A stretch of DNA of 64,000 nucleotides. Source: Clostridia bacterium. GTDB lineage: Bacteria > Bacillota > Clostridia > Oscillospirales > QAKW01. The translations under genes were made by a program, and so were the position numbers. The DNA lies in NCBI GenBank assembly GCA_017440465.1, contig JAFSHF010000019.1, positions 1 to 64,000 on the forward strand. The letters run 5' to 3'. The notes beneath the pieces are model-generated. The model searched no databases. It was given only the letters and a program-made list of their open reading frames with translations, and was not told the origin of the DNA. Of this stretch, positions 6,855 to 14,937 are shown in pieces; position 1 is the stretch's first letter, and every line of letters begins with the position of its first letter.

Positions 6855-8333
6855 TTTAAACGTACGGGCGGCGGCGACGGCTTTATGCCAGCGGTCCATT
6901 TTGGCGGCGGCTTCCGCTTGATCGATTTGCGGTTGCCAGCGGTTTGCAATACGGTTCTTTTGTTTCAGTTCTTCCGCATCCTTCCAAAAGCCCACCGCAA
7001 GACCTGCCAAGAAAGCGGCACCCAGCGCGGTGGTTTCGTGGATCATCGGGCGGCAGACCTCCGCCTGCAAGAGATCGGCTTGAAACTGCATCAAAATGGG
7101 ATTGGCGGTGGCACCGCCATCCACCTTTAAGCAAAAAATAGGCTTGCCCAGCGCCTGCTCCATCCCCGCCAGAACATCGGCGGTCTGATAGGCGATGGAG
7201 TCCAAGGCGGCGCGGATGAGGTGGTTTTTATCGGCGCCGCGGGTTAGCCCGAAGATACTGCCCCGCGCTTCGCTATCCCAATAGGGCGCGCCCAAGCCGG
7301 TGAAGGCAGGGACGATGATGACACCGTTACTGTCGGGGACCTGCGCGGCGGCTTCGCCGCTTTCGGCGGAGGTTTGGATCAGTTGCAGTTCGTCCCGCAG
7401 CCATTGCACCACCGCACCGCCGATAAAGACGCTTCCTTCCAGGCAATAACACGCGCTCCCATCGGGCAGGGCACCCAAAGTGGTAAGCAATCCGCCGCCG
7501 TCTTCTTTGGGCGGTTCTTGCCCCATATTCATCAAGGCAAAGCAACCGGTGCCGTAGGTGGATTTCAGCGTACCCGCTTCAAATCCGCATTGACCGAAGA
7601 GCGCCGCCTGCTGATCCCCTGCCACTCCGCGGATGGGGACCAAGGCACCGCCGATCTCCGCCATCCCGAAATCCCCCATCGAGGAGCGCACTTCAGGAAG
7701 CATCGAAGCGGGGATGCCCAGCACCTCCAAAAGATGCCCATCCCAGCATTTGCGGTGGATATCAAACAGCATCGTGCGGGACGCATTCGTATAGTCGGTG
7801 GCGTGGACCTTGCCGCCGGTGAGTTTCCAGATCAGATAAGTATCGACGGTGCCGAAAAGCAGTTTCCCTTTTTCGGCGCGCTCTTTCGCTCCCTCGATAT
7901 TCTCCAAAATCCAATGCAGTTTGGTGGCGGAAAAATAGGGATCGACCACCAATCCTGTTGTTTGGCGGATATACGCCCCTTCCCGCTGTTCCAATTCCTT
8001 GCAGAATTCGGCGGTGCGGCGGCATTGCCAGACAATGGCATTGCAGATCGGCTCGCCCGTCTGCTTATCCCAGACCAGCGTTGTTTCCCTCTGGTTGGTG
8101 ATGCCGATGGCGGCAAGCTCGGCAGGCTGAATATTCCCTTTCAGCAACGCTTCCGATAAGACACCGTATTGGGAGACCCAAATATCCGCAGGGCGTTGCT
8201 CCACCCAGCCCGCCTTGGGATAAAAGATCTCAAATTCCTTTTGAGCTACCGCGACAATATTCAGTTCTCCGTCAAATATGATGCAACGGGAGCTGGTTGT
8301 CCCCTGATCCAAAGCGGCGATATATTTGTTCAT
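6852..8333 (-). CDS. glpK: Glycerol kinase
   Basis: This FGGY-family kinase of 493 residues phosphorylates glycerol to sn-glycerol 3-phosphate. It carries the N-terminal [13 protein letters not shown] phosphate-binding motif, NQRETT, the [13 protein letters not shown] block and the C-terminal DGGATANP adenosine motif. Length is normal for the family. The segment before [13 protein letters not shown], where Firmicutes enzymes activated by PEP-dependent phosphotransfer carry a His (YHFYG context), reads AEIGGALVP and lacks it, so activation by HPr looks unlikely. No glpF or glpD is adjacent. AAAGGAG precedes the ATG. Confidence 0.96.
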   Translation of the reverse strand: MNKYIAALDQGTTSSRCIIFDGELNIVAVAQKEFEIFYPKAGWVEQRPADIWVSQYGVLSEALLKGNIQPAELAAIGITNQRETTLVWDKQTGEPICNAIVWQCRRTAEFCKELEQREGAYIRQTTGLVVDPYFSATKLHWILENIEGAKERAEKGKLLFGTVDTYLIWKLTGGKVHATDYTNASRTMLFDIHRKCWDGHLLEVLGIPASMLPEVRSSMGDFGMAEIGGALVPIRGVAGDQQAALFGQCGFEAGTLKSTYGTGCFALMNMGQEPPKEDGGGLLTTLGALPDGSACYCLEGSVFIGGAVVQWLRDELQLIQTSAESGEAAAQVPDSNGVIIVPAFTGLGAPYWDSEARGSIFGLTRGADKNHLIRAALDSIAYQTADVLAGMEQALGKPIFCLKVDGGATANPILMQFQADLLQAEVCRPMIHETTALGAAFLAGLAVGFWKDAEELKQKNRIANRWQPQIDQAEAAAKMDRWHKAVAAARTFK

Positions 8334-8372
8334 TTTATGCTCCTTTCACAAAGGATCTTCTCTTTTTATTCC

Positions 8373-8401
8373 ATTCTACCATCAAAACAGAGAATCTGCA
8401 A
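8373..8401 (-). promoter_or_regulatory. Sigma-A promoter of glpK
   Basis: On the minus strand -35 TTGCAG (8401-8396), 17-bp spacer, -10 TAGAAT (8378-8373). It is divergent from the pflB promoter; the -35 boxes are separated by 8 bp, so occupancy of one could affect the other. Confidence 0.7.
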
Positions 8402-8409
8402 TTCCTTTA

Positions 8410-8438
8410 TTGACATTTCTACCTTAAAATGATACTAT
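8410..8438 (+). promoter_or_regulatory. Sigma-A promoter of pflBA
   Basis: Consensus -35 TTGACA (8410-8415), 17-bp spacer, -10 TACTAT (8433-8438). Transcription would begin near 8445, giving a leader of about 135 nt that holds the ZTP riboswitch. Confidence 0.8.
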
Positions 8439-8444
8439 ATATAT

Positions 8445-8524
8445 GACCTTACGATCCCTGACGGATAATCGCGGAGTGATACCGCGGTGGGCTCGCAAGG
8501 CTTCAAAAGCCGACCGTCTGGGCA
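8445..8524 (+). ncRNA. ZTP riboswitch (pfl motif) in the pflB leader
   Basis: The leader has the 5' element TGACGGATAA, a variable hairpin (CGCGG paired with CCGCG), GGTGGGCTCGC, a short linker hairpin (GGCTTCAAAAGCC) and the hallmark 3' segment CCGTCTGGGCA (8514-8524). These match the pfl motif, known to bind ZMP/ZTP, signals of 10-formyl-tetrahydrofolate shortage. The terminator that follows reuses the GGGCA strand, so ligand binding should prevent termination and raise pflBA expression, which supplies formate. Recognised from conserved sequence; no covariance test was possible. Confidence 0.87.
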
Positions 8525-8561
8525 GTTTGCGTCTATTGCGAACTGTCCTTTTATTTTTTCT
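8520..8561 (+). terminator. Riboswitch-controlled intrinsic terminator upstream of pflB
   Basis: Stem GGGCAGTTTGCG (8520-8531) pairs with TGCGAACTGTCC (8537-8548), using three G-U pairs, and is followed by a T-rich tract. Its 5' strand overlaps the conserved GGGCA of the ZTP aptamer, so the two structures exclude each other. Confidence 0.85.
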
Positions 8562-8580
8562 ATATAGGAGGTACTATAAT

Positions 8581-10806
8581 ATGCAAGCTTGGGACGGATT
8601 TAAAAGCGGAAATTGGCAAAAGACCATTGATGTCCGCGATTTTATTCAACGAAACTATACGCCCTATACCGGGGATGAAAGTTTTTTGGCTGCGCCGACT
8701 GCGCGCACCGAAAAGGTGCTGGCAAAATTTGAGGCTCTTTTGGCAGAGGAACTGAAAAAGGGCGGTATTTTGGATATTGATACCGAAACGGTCAGTTCTC
8801 TGACCCACTATAAGCCCGGTTATATCGATAAGGAGAACGAGCTGATCGTCGGTCTGCAGACCGATGCGCCTTTAAAGCGCGGTGTCTGCCCCTTCGGCGG
8901 TCTGAATATGACCCGCAAGGCCTGCAAGGCCTACGGCTACGAGCTTTCCCCCAAGATCGAGGAAGAGTTCACCTATCGCACCACCCACAACGACGGTGTC
9001 TTCCGCGTCTATAATGAGACCATCCGCGCCGCGCGGCACAGCGGCATCATCACCGGTCTGCCCGATGCCTACGGCCGCGGCCGCATCATCGGCGATTATC
9101 GCCGCGTTGCCCTTTACGGTGTGGATCGCTTGATCGAAGAAAAGCGCAAGGATAAGCAAAAGCTTTCCGCCAACGCCATCGACGCCGATACCATTCGTCG
9201 GGTGGAAGAACTCTATCAGCAGATCGAGTTCTTAAATAAAATGAAACAGATGGCAGAACTCTACGGCTTTGATATTTCTCAGCCTGCGACCAATGCCAAG
9301 GAAGCCATCCAATGGCTGTATTTCGGCTATCTGGGTGCCATCAAGGAGCAAAACGGTGCCGCCATGAGCCTTGGGCGCACCTCCACCTTCCTGGATATCT
9401 ATATTCAGCGGGATCTCGAGAACGGCACGTTGGATGAAGCCGGCGCGCAGGAACTGATCGACGATTTTGTTCTGAAACTGCGCTGCGCCCGCCATCTGCG
9501 CACCCCCGAATACAACGAACTCTTCGCCGGCGATCCGATGTGGATCACCGAATCGCTGGGCGGTATGGGCGAGGACGGACGGACCTTGGTCACCAAGAAT
9601 ACCTTCCGTTTTCTGCATACCCTTTATAATCTCAATCCTTCGGCGGAACCCAACCTGACGGTTCTTTGGTCCCGCGGTCTGCCCAAGGCGTTCAAACGCT
9701 ATTGCGCCAAGGTATCGGAGGATACCTGCTCCATCCAATATGAGAACGATGATGTCATGCGTCCTTATTATGGGGATGATTACGCCATCGCCTGCTGCGT
9801 TTCCGCGATGCGGGTGGGCAAGGATATGCAGTTCTTCGGCGCGCGGGTCAACCTCGCAAAACTGTTGCTTTATAGTTTGAACGGCGGCCGCGATGAAAAG
9901 AACGGCGATCAGGTCGGTCCCAGAATGCCTGTTTACGAAGGCGAATACCTCGATTTCGAGCAGGTGGTAGAGCGGCTGGATTATTATCGCGAATGGCTGG
10001 CAAAGACCTATGTTACCGCGATGAATATGATCCACTATATGCACGATAAATATTGCTATGAAAAGACCCAGATGTCGCTCCACGATACCGATGTTCATCG
10101 CTATATGGCGTTCGGTGTGGCAGGGCTTTCGGTGCTGACCGATTCCCTTTCCGCCATCAAATACGCCAAGGTCAAGCCCATCCGCAACGAAGAGGGTTTG
10201 ATCGTCGATTTCGAGACCGAAGGGGAATTCCCGATGTATGGCAACGACGATGACCGCGCCGATGCGATCGCCCAGAAGCAGACCAAACGCTTCCTGGAAG
10301 AACTGAAAAAGGTTCCCACCTATCGCAACGCCGAGCATACCCTCTCGGTGCTGACCATCACTTCCAATGTGGTCTACGGCAAGAAGACCGGCTCTACTCC
10401 CGACGGACGCAAGGCGGGCGAGCCCTTTGCCCCCGGTGCCAACCCCATGCACGGCAGAGAAAAGAACGGTGCGCTGGCAGCCCTCAACTCCATCGCCAAG
10501 CTTTCCTATGATATCTGCAAGGACGGCATTTCCAACACCTTCTCGGTAGTCCCCTCTGCGCTGGGCAACGACCCCGAGGAACGCAAAGAGAAGCTCTCGT
10601 CCATCATCGACGGCTATTTTGCCCAAAAAGCCCAGCACATCAATGTCAACGTCCTCAAGCGGGAAACTCTGCTGGATGCCCAGCAACACCCCGAAAAATA
10701 TCCCAACCTGACCATCCGCGTTTCGGGCTATGCGGTCAACTTCCATAAGCTTTCCAAGGCCCAACAGGATGAAGTCATCTCCCGTACCTTCCACGAGGCG
10801 ATCTGA
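8581..10806 (+). CDS. pflB: Formate C-acetyltransferase (pyruvate formate-lyase)
   Basis: This glycyl-radical enzyme of 741 residues converts pyruvate and CoA to acetyl-CoA and formate. The catalytic Cys pair is Cys405-Cys406 (IACCVSAM), and the radical Gly is Gly716 in RVSGYAVNF near the C-terminus. The ATG at 8581 is fixed by AGGAGG and by the typical start [11 protein letters not shown]; a longer in-frame reading through the riboswitch is not real. It overlaps pflA by one base (TGATG), so the enzyme and its activase are coupled. Expression is under a sigma-A promoter and a ZTP riboswitch. The encoded enzyme is oxygen-sensitive, which fits an anaerobe. Confidence 0.97.
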   Translation: MQAWDGFKSGNWQKTIDVRDFIQRNYTPYTGDESFLAAPTARTEKVLAKFEALLAEELKKGGILDIDTETVSSLTHYKPGYIDKENELIVGLQTDAPLKRGVCPFGGLNMTRKACKAYGYELSPKIEEEFTYRTTHNDGVFRVYNETIRAARHSGIITGLPDAYGRGRIIGDYRRVALYGVDRLIEEKRKDKQKLSANAIDADTIRRVEELYQQIEFLNKMKQMAELYGFDISQPATNAKEAIQWLYFGYLGAIKEQNGAAMSLGRTSTFLDIYIQRDLENGTLDEAGAQELIDDFVLKLRCARHLRTPEYNELFAGDPMWITESLGGMGEDGRTLVTKNTFRFLHTLYNLNPSAEPNLTVLWSRGLPKAFKRYCAKVSEDTCSIQYENDDVMRPYYGDDYAIACCVSAMRVGKDMQFFGARVNLAKLLLYSLNGGRDEKNGDQVGPRMPVYEGEYLDFEQVVERLDYYREWLAKTYVTAMNMIHYMHDKYCYEKTQMSLHDTDVHRYMAFGVAGLSVLTDSLSAIKYAKVKPIRNEEGLIVDFETEGEFPMYGNDDDRADAIAQKQTKRFLEELKKVPTYRNAEHTLSVLTITSNVVYGKKTGSTPDGRKAGEPFAPGANPMHGREKNGALAALNSIAKLSYDICKDGISNTFSVVPSALGNDPEERKEKLSSIIDGYFAQKAQHINVNVLKRETLLDAQQHPEKYPNLTIRVSGYAVNFHKLSKAQQDEVISRTFHEAI

Positions 10807-11513
10807 TGCAAGGATCTGTTCATTCCTTTGAATCGATGGGCTGCGCCGACGGGCCGGGTGTTCGGTTTATCGCCTTTTTGCAAGGCTGCCCCTTGCGCTG
10901 CGCTTATTGCCATAATCCGGACACTTGGGAGCGCGAAAGCGAGACCCTTTACACCCCGCAGGAAATTTTGGATAAAGCGTTACGCTATAAGCCTTATTTC
11001 GGCAACGAAGGCGGCATCACCGTCTCGGGCGGGGAGCCGCTGGCGCAGAGCAAATTTCTCATTGAACTTTTAAAACTCTGCAAGGAACACGGTCTGCATA
11101 CCGCCATCGACACCTCCTGTTCCGCAGGGGAGGCCGATTGGCAGGAAGTATTAAAATACACCGATCTGGTCCTTGCCGATCTGAAATTTGCCACCGAGGA
11201 AGCCTATCAAGCCCATTGCGGAGGCGATCTGCAAAAGGTTCTGCGGTTTTTAAAAGCCACCGAAGCTGCGGGGGTGGATCTTTGGGTTCGCCACGTGGTA
11301 GTCCCCGATTTGACCGATACGGATCTGCCGGAGATCATCAAAATTGCCACGCAGTTTCAAAACCTCAAGCGGATCGAGCTACTACCCTTTCGCAAACTTT
11401 GCAAAAGCAAATATGAGAATTTGGGGATCCCCTTCCCCTTGATCGAGACCCCCGAATGTGATGCCGCTCTTTTGGCAAAACTCAAAGCGCAGATCCCCGA
11501 GCAATACCGATAA
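10806..11513 (+). CDS. pflA: Pyruvate formate-lyase activating enzyme
   Basis: A 235-residue radical SAM activase that installs the glycyl radical on PflB. The cluster motif CX3CX2C is Cys28, Cys32, Cys35 (CPLRCAYC), followed by the SAM-binding TVSGGEPL. It starts inside the pflB stop codon (TGATG) and is followed by a strong terminator, so pflBA is a closed two-gene operon. The length is typical for PflA proteins without an extra ferredoxin domain. Confidence 0.95.
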   Translation: MQGSVHSFESMGCADGPGVRFIAFLQGCPLRCAYCHNPDTWERESETLYTPQEILDKALRYKPYFGNEGGITVSGGEPLAQSKFLIELLKLCKEHGLHTAIDTSCSAGEADWQEVLKYTDLVLADLKFATEEAYQAHCGGDLQKVLRFLKATEAAGVDLWVRHVVVPDLTDTDLPEIIKIATQFQNLKRIELLPFRKLCKSKYENLGIPFPLIETPECDAALLAKLKAQIPEQYR

Positions 11514-11520
11514 AATGCAA

Positions 11521-11556
11521 AACACCCGCAATGTTAAAACATTGCGGGTGTTTTAT
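11521..11556 (+). terminator. Terminator of pflBA
   Basis: A 15-bp stem AACACCCGCAATGTT and its complement with a short A-rich loop is followed by TTTTATT. Confidence 0.88.
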
Positions 11557-11567
11557 TGCAAAAAATA

Positions 11568-11596
11568 TTGCATTTTCATTTGATCCGCTTTATAAT
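11568..11596 (+). promoter_or_regulatory. Sigma-A promoter of mscL
   Basis: -35 TTGCAT (11568-11573), 17-bp spacer, perfect -10 TATAAT (11591-11596), 32 bp before the start codon. Confidence 0.75.
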
Positions 11597-11627
11597 TAAA
11601 CTATCAAACAAAAAGGGGTGTTTTTCA

Positions 11628-12053
11628 ATGAAAAAGTTTAACCTTTCGGAGAATAAGACCTGGAAAGAGTTTAAAGAATTTATCGCCCAAGGAAACATTT
11701 TGGATATGGCCATCAGTTTCGTTATGGGTACTGCTTTCAAGGCGATCGTTACCAGCCTGGTCGATAACATTTTGATGCCGCTTTTGGGCGTTGCGATGGG
11801 CGGAAAAGATTTTTCCGAGCTCAGCGTCAAGATCGGCAACGAAGCCATCGCCTACGGGATGTTCCTGCAGAGCATCATTGATTTTCTGATCATTGCCGTC
11901 TGCCTGTTCTTCATCTTAAAGATGATGACCATCCTCACCCGCAAGCGCAAAGCCGCCGAAGCGGAAGCGGCCGCCGCGGCCGCCGCGGAAGAACCTGCAA
12001 AATCCGCCGAAGTTTTGCTGCTGGAAGAGATCCGCGATCTTTTGAAAAAGTAA
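11628..12053 (+). CDS. mscL: Large-conductance mechanosensitive channel
   Basis: A 141-residue channel subunit that opens under membrane tension to release solutes during osmotic downshock. The N-terminal amphipathic helix (WKEFKEFIAQGN) leads into TM1 (ILDMAISFVMGTAFKAIVTS), a short periplasmic loop, TM2 (FLIIAVCLFFILK) and a C-terminal helix. An Ala/Glu-rich linker (about residues 108-120) precedes the conserved end LLEEIRDLL. Start set by GGGG upstream of the ATG at 11628 and by homology; a longer in-frame reading is unsupported. Single-gene unit with its own promoter and terminator. Confidence 0.95.
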   Translation: MKKFNLSENKTWKEFKEFIAQGNILDMAISFVMGTAFKAIVTSLVDNILMPLLGVAMGGKDFSELSVKIGNEAIAYGMFLQSIIDFLIIAVCLFFILKMMTILTRKRKAAEAEAAAAAAAEEPAKSAEVLLLEEIRDLLKK

Positions 12054-12058
12054 TACAT

Positions 12059-12094
12059 AAAAGGCTCAGACCGTATGGTCTGAGCCTTTTTTTC
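12059..12094. terminator. Terminator between mscL and the XRE gene
   Basis: Stem AAGGCTCAGACC (12061-12072) with GGTCTGAGCCTT (12077-12088) is followed by T7. The A tract on the left makes it usable for the convergent XRE gene too. Confidence 0.85.
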
Positions 12095-12154
12095 AACTAT
12101 TTAATATAGAATTACACTCGCATAATGACAAACGTTTTCACGATGATGAATAAT

Positions 12155-12397
12155 TCATTTTAATTCTTGCTCAAGGGCGTCAAATTCCTCCGTAGAGAAA
12201 AATTCGCCAAGGGTAATATCCAATCCGTCACAAATCATTTTAATGGTAATGAGCTTAGGATTTTGGCTCTTGCCATATAGAATATTCTTAATGCTGGACG
12301 GTGGCAATGCAGAAATTGTTGCCAATTTATTGATGCTGATCTCGTGTTCGCCACATAATTGAAGAATTCGATTTCGGACTGCGGAAATTGTGTTCAT
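12155..12397 (-). CDS. XRE-family helix-turn-helix regulator
   Basis: This 80-residue Cro/CI-type DNA-binding protein is essentially one HTH_3 domain: INKLATISALPPSSIKNILYG is the helix-turn-helix, followed by SQNPKLITIKMICDGLDITLGEFF. A short acidic tail follows. It is divergent from the SLOG-like gene at 12508, and the shared spacer holds inverted GGCTAT boxes around the SLOG gene's -10 element, which fits a dedicated repressor. The gene is AT-rich compared with its neighbours, suggesting acquisition with its partner. Confidence 0.85.
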   Translation of the reverse strand: MNTISAVRNRILQLCGEHEISINKLATISALPPSSIKNILYGKSQNPKLITIKMICDGLDITLGEFFSTEEFDALEQELK

Positions 12398-12445
12398 AAA
12401 ATTGCTCTCCTAATTCAGTTTCTGATATTAGAATAAACAATTTAG

Positions 12446-12491
12446 TTGCAAAATATAGGCTATGTGTGCTACTATTAGGCTATACATAGCC
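12446..12491 (+). promoter_or_regulatory. Promoter and operator of the SLOG-like gene
   Basis: -35 TTGCAA (12446-12451), 18-bp spacer, -10 TACTAT (12470-12475). The -10 sits between GGCTATGT (12458-12465) and the palindrome GGCTATACATAGCC (12478-12491); GGCTATGT and ACATAGCC are exact reverse complements. Binding of a dimeric XRE repressor here would block RNA polymerase. The boxes are seen; the identity of the binder is inferred. Confidence 0.6.
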
Positions 12492-12507
12492 GAAAGGAGC
12501 AACATTT

Positions 12508-12951
12508 ATGGCGGTATGCACTTTCTTTGGTCATCGTAATTGTCCGGAGTCAATTAAACCCAAACTACGAGCAACACTGATAAATCTAATTATTAACTAT
12601 GATGTAGATACTTTTTACGTAGGACATCAAGGACAATTTGACACCATTGTATGCGACGTTTTAAATGAATTAAAGATAGAATATCCAATAATAAGGTTTT
12701 ATATCACATTGGCTTATATGCCGAAAAAAGAGAGCAGCGATGCTGATTTTTCAAATTCTTTGCTACCGAATGGAATTGAATCTGTTCATCCTCGCTATGC
12801 GATCGTATGGCGTAATAATTGGATGCTCCGCCAATCTGATTATGTTGTCACCTACATCACTCACTCATGGGGTGGTGCCGCTCAATTTGCAAAAAAGGCA
12901 CAAGTGCAAAAGAAAACCATATTTGAATTAGAAACTACTTTTTCGGACTAA
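12508..12951 (+). CDS. SLOG-superfamily-like protein (FGHR motif)
   Basis: A 147-residue soluble protein beginning MAVCTFFGHRNCPE. The early FGHR motif, the beta strand plus helix rhythm and VGHQGQFDTIV recall the SLOG/YpsA-type Rossmann-like fold, which binds nucleotide-derived ligands. The segment WMLRQSDYVVTYITHSWGGAAQFAKKA looks like the second conserved ligand-site region. Similar stand-alone proteins are common in Clostridia with no assigned function. Clear AAAGGAG ribosome binding site. It pairs with a divergent XRE regulator and is AT-rich. A nucleotide-sensing or defence role is possible but is inference from the superfamily. Confidence 0.75.
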   Translation: MAVCTFFGHRNCPESIKPKLRATLINLIINYDVDTFYVGHQGQFDTIVCDVLNELKIEYPIIRFYITLAYMPKKESSDADFSNSLLPNGIESVHPRYAIVWRNNWMLRQSDYVVTYITHSWGGAAQFAKKAQVQKKTIFELETTFSD

Positions 12952-13067
12952 TATTTCGCAAAAAGAAAGAGCAGGGCAAAGCCCTGCGGAAGACGTATAA
13001 AACAAGGTAGAAACTCTGCGCTCTGATGATTGCGGCGGGGGATTATTTCTTTTTCTCCTCGCTTAAT
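12952..13067. other. Non-coding stretch after the SLOG-like gene
   Basis: No credible gene. It contains a hairpin GCAGGGC-AAA-GCCCTGC (12971-12987) without a T tract and the motif GGTAGAAACT (13006-13015), which is the exact inverse of the AGTTTCTACC that opens the repeat element at 13068. Confidence 0.6.
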
Positions 13068-13216
13068 AGTTTCTACCGCATCAAAGCCCTAATAAACGCC
13101 CCTTTGCAACATCAGAAAATTCTTCGCGAGCCGTTGTTCGCTCGATATTTTCTGTGTTGCGGCAGCCGCTAACCGCCTCGCTTCATCTGCCACCGGCAGC
13201 GCTTCGGCGTCGCGAC
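13068..13216 (-). repeat. Dispersed repeat element, copy A (near tRNA-Trp)
   Basis: About 150 bp resembling 29017-29177 in the same orientation. Shared blocks read on the + strand are AGTTTCTACC, CAACATC/TAACATC, CGCTCG-TATTT, GTGTT-C-GC, GCTAACC, CTCGCTTCATCTGCC and GGCAGCGCTTCG. On the minus strand it contains the small hairpin GCTGCC-GGT-GGCAG. No convincing coding potential. Both copies lie beside tRNA genes. It could be a small mobile or retained extragenic element, or a structured RNA. Confidence 0.6.
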
Positions 13217-13261
13217 CCGCGACACGCAAGCGTGTCGTGGAGAGATTCTGCTGCACCTAAA

Positions 13262-13297
13262 ACAAAAACAGCCTTGGCAGAAGCCAAGGCTGTTTTT
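13262..13297 (-). terminator. Terminator of tRNA-Trp
   Basis: Stem AAAAACAGCCTTGGC with its complement GCCAAGGCTGTTTTT lies directly behind the CCA end of tRNA-Trp on the minus strand. Confidence 0.85.
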
Positions 13298-13298
13298 G

Positions 13299-13374
13299 TG
13301 GCAGGGGCAGTAAGAATCGAACTCACGACACGCGGTTTTGGAGACCGCTGCTCTACCAGCTGAGCTATACCCCT
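13299..13374 (-). tRNA. tRNA-Trp (CCA anticodon)
   Basis: The minus strand folds as a complete cloverleaf: acceptor AGGGGTA with TGCCCCT, anticodon stem GCGGT/ACCGC around loop CTCCAAA (anticodon CCA), T arm with GTTCGATTC, and an encoded CCA end. A perfect promoter and a terminator flank it, so it is transcribed alone. Confidence 0.95.
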
Positions 13375-13392
13375 AAGTTTTGGTACTAACCT

Positions 13393-13421
13393 ATTATATT
13401 CATTTCTCACAGAATTGTCAA
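13393..13421 (-). promoter_or_regulatory. Consensus promoter of tRNA-Trp
   Basis: On the minus strand TTGACA (13421-13416), 17-bp spacer, TATAAT (13398-13393): a perfect sigma-A promoter, 18 bp before the tRNA 5' end. Confidence 0.9.
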
Positions 13422-13799
13422 GGGCTTTTTGAAATAAAAAAAACGCAGGGAGACTGATCAAAAATGTTTCCGAATTCGTCAAACCGTTCTCGTCGGCGTT
13501 TTTTCGGGGACCCCGACAAAACAAGGTTTTGTCGGGGAAAAGGAAGAGCCAATGATATTAGCGGATTTTTGCCCTTAGGCAAATGGAGCGGTTTTCATTG
13601 GGTCTGACGCACGGTAGAGAGCGGTTTGGCGGATAGCAGAAAAATTCAAATCAAATTCCGCATTAATATGCGGAATTTTCCCTTATAAAGAACATAGAGA
13701 AAGAGTGTATACTCCTTCTCTATGAACATCTTTATAAATCGTTTTAAACCCCTTTTTATTTTTCTTTTCTGCGGTCGGGGACTTTTTTGACAGTCTCGA
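13422..13799. other. 378-bp intergenic region with three hairpins
   Basis: No gene is supported. It contains a perfect 12-bp inverted repeat CCCCGACAAAAC with a 3-nt loop (13511-13537), a perfect 11-bp palindromic stem AAATTCCGCAT (13653-13678) and a 14-bp near-perfect stem CATAGAGAAAGAGT (13693-13724). The last two lie downstream of hprK on the minus strand and may terminate or stabilise its transcript; neither has a strong T tract. The function of the first is unknown. Confidence 0.6.
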
Positions 13800-14732
13800 T
13801 TAGTCTTCTTCTGCCATTCCCATAATGAGTTTATTAATTTCGTCGGCCGCATTATAGCCCAACCGCTTTTGGCGGTTGTTCATTGCCGCGACTTCGATAA
13901 TGATCGCCAGATTTCGACCGGGCCTGACCGGAATGGTCAAGGTCGGCACATCCACATCTAAAATATTGGTATAATTCGTATCCATTCCCAGACGGTCATA
14001 AATCTTATTCTGATCCCAATTTTCCAGATGGATCTCCATATCGATCATCGCTTCTTCTTTGACCGCGCCGATACCGAAGATCTTACGGGCATTGATGATA
14101 CCGATGCCGCGCAGTTCAATAAAATACTGAATATTGCTCGGCGCGGTCCCTTTCAAGGTGGTGGAGGTCACTCTTTTGACCACCACCGCATCATCGGCGA
14201 TCAAGCGGTGGCCGCGCTTAACCAGCTCAATAGCGGTCTCGCTCTTACCGACCCCGCTTTCACCGGTCAGCAAAATACCTTCGCCATAGACCTCGACCAA
14301 GACCCCGTGCATCGTCAACTGCGGGCCGAGGCGGTCGTTGAGCAAGAAAATGGCACCGCTGACAAATTGCGCGGTATGCATCGAGGAACGAAGTACGGGG
14401 ACCTTATATTTTTCCGCAATCTCCAGCAGTTCGGGGAAACATTCCATATTGCGTGTAATAACCAACGCGGGGAAACGGAAAGAAAACAGGCGGTCCAGAA
14501 CGCTATAACGCTCTTCCCTGCTCATTTTTTCCAAATAGGTATGCTCCACCATTCCCAAGACCTGAATACGGGCCTCATCAAAATAATCGAAAAAACCAAC
14601 CAGCTGCAGAGCAGGGCGGTTGATATCGGTGGAGGTGATCTCCTTCTCCAAGCCGCCGACCGGCATATAGATCGCTTCCATCGCCATCGGCTTCATCATA
14701 TCTTCCAGGGTCAATTTTTGATCAAAAGGCAT
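13800..14732 (-). CDS. hprK: HPr(Ser) kinase/phosphorylase
   Basis: A bifunctional enzyme of 310 residues that phosphorylates and dephosphorylates Ser46 of HPr, the central switch of carbon catabolite control in Firmicutes. The N-terminal domain (about 1-130) precedes the P-loop GESGVGKSETA and the RGHRLIADDAVVV segment; the C-terminal signature ELRGIGIINARKIFG is present. Start ATG at 14732 is set by AGGAGG. Its target HPr is encoded at 30576-30836 and carries Ser46. Single-gene unit with a TTGAAC-17-TATAAT promoter. Confidence 0.96.
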   Translation of the reverse strand: MPFDQKLTLEDMMKPMAMEAIYMPVGGLEKEITSTDINRPALQLVGFFDYFDEARIQVLGMVEHTYLEKMSREERYSVLDRLFSFRFPALVITRNMECFPELLEIAEKYKVPVLRSSMHTAQFVSGAIFLLNDRLGPQLTMHGVLVEVYGEGILLTGESGVGKSETAIELVKRGHRLIADDAVVVKRVTSTTLKGTAPSNIQYFIELRGIGIINARKIFGIGAVKEEAMIDMEIHLENWDQNKIYDRLGMDTNYTNILDVDVPTLTIPVRPGRNLAIIIEVAAMNNRQKRLGYNAADEINKLIMGMAEED

Positions 14733-14754
14733 ACTTATTCCTCCTTTTGGAAAT

Positions 14755-14783
14755 ATTATATCAAATAAGAGGCTATAGTTCAA
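14755..14783 (-). promoter_or_regulatory. Sigma-A promoter of hprK
   Basis: On the minus strand TTGAAC (14783-14778), 17-bp spacer, TATAAT (14760-14755). Confidence 0.8.
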
Positions 14784-14815
14784 ATAAAATGTTTGTTTTT
14801 TTGCAAAAAAAATGC

Positions 14816-14844
14816 TTGCTTTTCTAAGACACCTATGTTAAAAT
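14816..14844 (+). promoter_or_regulatory. Sigma-A promoter of rpmB
   Basis: TTGCTT (14816-14821), 17-bp spacer, TAAAAT (14839-14844). The leader of about 85 nt shows nothing recognisable beyond the ribosome binding site. Confidence 0.7.
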
Positions 14845-14937
14845 AATTGTTGCGTAATAAATAACGTGAATTTTGATTAAATGATCGAGGCTGGTTTTTC
14901 AGTCTCTTCTATTTGCCTGATAAGGAGGTGTACTATC

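Noticed and set aside
8445-8560. T-box leader upstream of pflB, because of GAGTGATACCGCGG
   Set aside because: The segment resembles a T-box core, but there is no stem I or specifier loop, the leader is too short, and the downstream CCGTCTGGGCA fits the ZTP riboswitch.
8443-8580. N-terminal extension of PflB by 46 residues
   Set aside because: The extension would translate through the riboswitch and terminator; AGGAGG and family alignment set the start at 8581.
12121-12150. CcpA cre site (TGACAAACGTTTTCA)
   Set aside because: The spacing is 15 rather than 14 bp and the sequence lies downstream of the XRE gene, not at a promoter.
13154-13363. Small + strand protein containing SLHLPPAALR
   Set aside because: It is a reading through the repeat element and across tRNA-Trp; the similar peptide at 29 kb comes from the second repeat copy. 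No ribosome binding site.
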